DNA of 64,000 bases, taken from positions 3,334,622-3,398,621 of the forward strand of contig NC_068342.1 in the NCBI RefSeq assembly GCF_014633365.1. The letters run 5' to 3'. Position 1 is the first letter of the stretch. Every line of letters begins with the position of its first letter. The DNA comes from Diospyros lotus. Taxonomy: Eukaryota; Streptophyta; Magnoliopsida; Ericales; Ebenaceae. Positions 59,376 to 64,000 of this stretch are shown here, piece after piece. The notes under the pieces are model-generated. The model was not told where the DNA came from, made no database searches, and was given only the letters and a program-made list of their open reading frames with translations. The position numbers and the translations under genes are program-made.

Positions 59376-62300
59376 AGCCTGTCTCTCTCTCTCTCTGCGC
59401 TTGCCTTCAATGCAACTGAAGCCAGGTCGCTTAGCAAGAGTGTTGGTCGTGTGACCATTTTGCCGTAAGGAGTTCCGTATAATGGCAAGGCATTGCAGCG
59501 ATTGTCTGTAGCTTGTTGGGGAGAAACCGGTAATTCTGGCCGGCCAATCAGCAATTTGGAAGGGGCTTATGACTGGATGGGAAAGATAGCAAAGGAGAGG
59601 AGAGGAGAAGTTGGAAGATGGAGAGCCTCAATGGCAACCATAGGTAGCGTTTATTAAATTGAGTAGCGTATTAATGTAAAATTATATTAAGATAAAATTA
59701 AAATATTTTTTGAATTAAGATATAAAATAATTAAGATAAAATTATGAAGTATTTTAAATTTTTTAAAATATATTAGAGAACACATGCGTTATTTTTTTTA
59801 TCTGTAAAGATCAATATAAATTTATTCGGATGGAAAAGAAATAAATTTATTTGAAAAAATACAAACAAGAAATTATGTGATTTCTTTTTTAATGGTCATC
59901 CAATAAATTTAACAAATAAAATAAAAAATATTTTTATTTGAAATACTTTTTAAATTTTATTTTTTTTGATATATATCTGAGTTAACAAACACTACTTAAG
60001 AAAATAGTAAATTATGAAAAATAAATGGATAAATTATTACAAAATCAAATTTTTATTGTGTTTTTAATTTTGGATGAAAAATTAATTTTATCAATTGTGG
60101 CAACTTATTTCAATTTTGGATTGTGTTTTTTTTTGTCATTTCAATAAAAATTTTTAAATGTTTATATTTTAATAATAGCATTAAGTTTATTTTAAATCCC
60201 ACAAGTCTCATCTTTAAAATTAGAGCCTTAATTGCATCACATATTCTCTAATCTTGTGTGTTGATTAGCAATTGTAGGGTTTTTTAATTATGAAAGACTC
60301 TGTAAATGCAATTATAAGGTGTAATTACAGTTAAGAGTTTGTTTTTTTTATTAAATTTAAATTAATTAAAATTTAACTAATGTAATGTGTTTAATTAACA
60401 TTGTTCGTATAAAAAAATATATTTATGCCAAATAACTAAATAAATTGATGTTTAAATAAATAATTTAAACTACAACATGTGAGGGTCTAAAGATAATTTA
60501 TTCAATATTTAAAATCACATCGATTACCTTTTCTATTCAACCCTTGTTTCAATCCCCTTTTTATTTTCAAAACCTAACTCTTCATCGCAAATGAAGAGTA
60601 AGAAATCTTTTCAACTATTGTTGCCATCATAGTCGATCATCCTAATCGATCCTTGCCAATCTCCAACAATGGTAGCTTTTCTTCCCTTTCAATCCACTTT
60701 TTTCTTTCCTTGAGTATACTAATTCTTTTGTACTTGGATCAAGCAACTCTAGTTTGGAGAAATTAGATCATGGATTTAATTCTCTTTTAATTTTTGCAAT
60801 ATTTGAGTATACCCTTAATTTTTTCTGGTAAAAAAGTATTTTGTGTTGTGAATCTTTGTAATTAATATTAGATCTCTAGCTAGATAAAAAGTCCTTCTCT
60901 TTTGTCTAACTACAAGTCGATATGGTTTTTCTTGATAATAAGGATTAAGTGGAGGAATAGGCTTTGGAATTACATTTCATATTAAAGGGGTGCCCGACTC
61001 ATAGGGGAAATATACCATCATTTCCATTACAAATTTCATATAGATTCTCTTTGATCTAAAGTAAATTTTGCTTGTTTTGTGATTTTGGCTTTATATTGCT
61101 CCAACGAGCCTGCCCACACAAGAACTATGTAAATTTAATCTATTTTTAGTTATCTTTTGATCCTCAAGTTATTATGCCTAGTAGAAGATGGTAGAAACAA
61201 AAAGATTGGTTGGTTTTATGCTAAGGATGGTGATGTTTGAGGTGAAAAAGGATTCTTTTCCTTACACTTGCCTTAGTGTCATCCTTATGGCCTAATGTCA
61301 AGTATCGGGCATTGATTTAGCAAATAAGGTTAGCATTCAATCAAGACAAATGCTAGAATCCTTTAGTTTAAGATTACAAGTGATAAGTAGTTTTTATGAT
61401 TTCTTGACACATTTTCCTTCTAATGGTAGAGAAATCCCACAGTAGTCACATAATACATCATTGAAGATCTTTAATTCATATGAGGACAATTAAAGCCTTA
61501 TTCATATCATGAAAAAAGTCAAATGCAGAATCTAATTAGAGTTATAGGGCCTATGACTACGATTATGATGGTGCACACACAACACTAGTAGTAAAGGCCC
61601 CTCATTTCAACCTAGAGAACAATGATGATGGTTATTGGTAGGAATCATCACCATTTCTCTCTAAATGCATAATGGTAGTTGTGGTTTTAGGTCAAAATCT
61701 AGTGGCAAAGAAGGATAGATGGATAGGAAGAAATTATAACTAGAAGTTGAACACCAATTACATAAAAAGTCAAATCTCTAGAACTATTTTTATATAGAGA
61801 AGTATGAATGCCTAGCTCAACTATTTCTATATGGTAGAGATAAACATATGTACTCTACCTAATCTATGGAGGAATTATTATTCATACTTACCTAAATAAA
61901 TATGGGCATTCATACTTCCTTAAATAAATATAGGCATAAAGTATATATACTCTACTTAATTGAGGTATAGGCAATCTTTCATGAAAAATCCATAGAAGAA
62001 TAGGCCTATCTATTGCTAAATTTATTTAGGAATTAACATATATGAGTGTGTGTGCGTGCGCACATACACCTAAAGGGAGAAAGAAAAAGCACACAAAGAT
62101 ATAAACACGCACGTGCATGTATATAGGTGTGTGTAGAGAGAGAGAGAGAGAGGATTGACATAAGAAGTAATTTTTGAGTCTTGAACTACCTAAGTATTTC
62201 ATAAGACCATGTTTGCGTTAAGAGACAATGTTTATGCCAAAATCTAATGAATGGGGTGTTTGAGCATAAAAGATAAACTATATAGACCTTTAGGAGAAAA

Positions 62301-64000
62301 AATAGACCATAAGGGATCTCTATATAAATGGCCTAGATCACATAAGTCTTGGGACAATTTACCTAAATGAGTGTGCACATATACACACATTCATATCACA
62401 ATTTGGCCACAAAACCTATATGATAGACAATTTGAGCATCTCATTCCAATTTAATTTAGTCACTCAGTTTTGGTAGGTGCCACATTTCTTCTTGTTGGTG
62501 TTAGTCACTTTCTTAGCTTTGACATAGTGTTTTGCTTTGGTTGTATAGGCATTTTTGTAGCTCATTATTATGGAATTCTGTTATTTGTTATTAGTTATTA
62601 TTTGTTATTGTGATAATATGGTTATACAAAAAGGGGTTTGTTTAGGGTTTATTATGGGTTAGGGAACATTCGCAAGCCCTCTTTATAGTCATGAAAAATT
62701 ATGTTGAAATGGATGAAGAGATTGATCAAATTCATCTATAATCGGACTATTTGTCATATGATGGCCAATATAATATATTTATTTTATATTGGGGGTCAGA
62801 ATTAATGATTTTACTACTTGTTTTTGTAGGTTTCTAGTGCCTCCAAATATAGCATGGATGCACAATCACTAGAAAGCATTATTTGGAAGGATGAACCTAG
62901 ATTAAACGAGGATTTTTGAAATTAAGTTACAAAATATTGAACCAACATTCTTAAACAATGAAAGGGTACAAAATCTTAACAAATTTTTTTATTTTATAAA
63001 ATATTTAACTATTTACCCAAAATGTAATGTTTGTTATGACATTTTTCATATTTTGTGAATGCAAGGTTTCCCTATGAGGTATAAATGTGTCAATAAATGT
63101 TCTCCCTAAAATTATTATATATATACACACACACACACATCTAGATATCCAAACCAATGCTTAGTTTGAAATTAATATTGTTATAAAAATAATTACAAGC
63201 GATTATTCAGTGAATTATGATACAATGTCATGTCATTATAATGATATGGTATCATAGTTACATTGAATATTTCTTCTAAAGGAGAAGGTTTTTATTATTG
63301 GGTGGGATCTCAAGTTTGGCTTCTTTTGGTTTTGGGGGAAGTGTTTGTCCTAGAAAATCCTTGAGATTTACTACTATTAATTAGTAGTGTTTTAAAGTTT
63401 CAAGGTTTATTATTAAACATAATTTGATTCCCATATAAAAAGATTTCAAAATCATGGATGAGATAAAATTAGTAAACCAAACTAAGGTATTTAAGAGAGG
63501 CAAGCAACTAGTTTGTAGTCTAAAGGGATATTTCAATTCTTTAGAGAGGTCCATCTCCTCCATTAGCCACCCATTTCAAAATCTGGACTGGTAGCTGATT
63601 AATAGTAGCCAATCCCAAGTCTTTTCGGGACAAATCCTCCTCCTAAAACCAAATGAGCTAACTTGAGAGCAGGTCTTATAACAGGAACTTCCTCTTCTAT
63701 AAGAAATATTCAATCTAACTGTAATACTATATCTTCATACTAATATAATATCACAGCTTGACGAACAATCGTTTACAAATAAGAATATTTAGGAGGTCAT
63801 GATCACACATTGTTCCAATAACAATATCGATTTCAAATTAAGCCTTTGCTTGCATATTTAGTCATGTGTGTATATATATATATATTAATTTTAAAAAATT
63901 ATTTATTGACACGTTTATAGATATCTAAACTAGTAGAAAACTCTGCATTTATAAAATATGAAAAATATCAAAACAAAAATTACATTCTGATAAATTATAA
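59376..64000. other. AT-rich intergenic region upstream of AMI1
   Basis: It includes the AMI1 leader (CT-rich 59383-59398), the MITE-like copy at 59643-59996 and microsatellites: GT/GC alternation at about 62045-62062, (GA)n at about 62134-62152, TA/CA at about 63116-63140 and (TA)n at about 63872-63884. Only short ORFs without family motifs; no gene recognised to the window end. Confidence 0.6.
59643..59996. mobile_element. MITE-like repeat, copy 2
   Basis: The left end GGTAGCGTTTATTAAA and right end GAGTTAACAAACACTACT are inverted repeats. Internal blocks match 43019-43381 along the full length. Non-coding and AT-rich; about 270 bp upstream of the AMI1 ATG. Confidence 0.6.

Overview
This is a nuclear segment of a flowering-plant (probably eudicot) chromosome. 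The genes are split by many GT-AG introns, intergenic DNA is AT-rich, and plant-specific families are present (a CLE signal peptide, plant MIRO, AMI1 amidase, an ABA/seed-type SDR). Plant transposons (gypsy and copia LTRs, RTE-type LINEs, Au-type SINEs, hAT-type MITEs) sit in introns and gaps. The species cannot be named from sequence alone. I assembled all exon boundaries by hand, requiring GT-AG junctions and an unbroken reading frame, and compared the products with families I know.

Layout. 1-13395 (-): mitochondrial Rho GTPase MIRO, 12 coding exons in view; the C-terminal membrane anchor lies beyond the left edge. 13870-15227: AT-rich gap. 15228-20741: an unusual array of non-autonomous LTR elements, LTR-internal-LTR-internal-LTR on the minus strand, then a head-to-head inverted LTR. 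21314-31627 (+): a six-exon Yip1-family Golgi membrane protein whose 7.7 kb third intron holds an inverted composite gypsy element, two Au-type SINEs and an RTE LINE tail. 33900-34136 (+): a CLE peptide precursor with an unusual Ser at peptide position 6. 36362-42512 (-): an aftiphilin-like/dentin-sialophosphoprotein-related clathrin-adaptor-binding protein (1062 aa) with a coding minisatellite. 44265-45663 (-) and 46168-47433 (+): a GPI-anchored protein and a glucose/ribitol-dehydrogenase-like SDR, divergent from one 0.5 kb promoter with G-box/ABRE and RY-like sites. 48631-53244 (-): mevalonate kinase, complete in five exons. 54369-59375 (-): amidase 1 (AMI1 type), complete in nine exons. 59376-64000: AT-rich DNA with a MITE and microsatellites but no recognisable gene.

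The genes are independent housekeeping or signalling loci (organelle dynamics, Golgi traffic, endosomal coats, isoprenoid supply, auxin-related amide hydrolysis, peptide signalling), not a pathway cluster. Only the GPI-protein/SDR pair shows clear regulatory coupling by position. The most noteworthy structures are the palindromic LTR array with satellite-like internal repeats, the head-to-head PBS-to-PBS gypsy composite, the coding array of DLF motifs in the aftiphilin-like protein, and the Ser6 CLE peptide.
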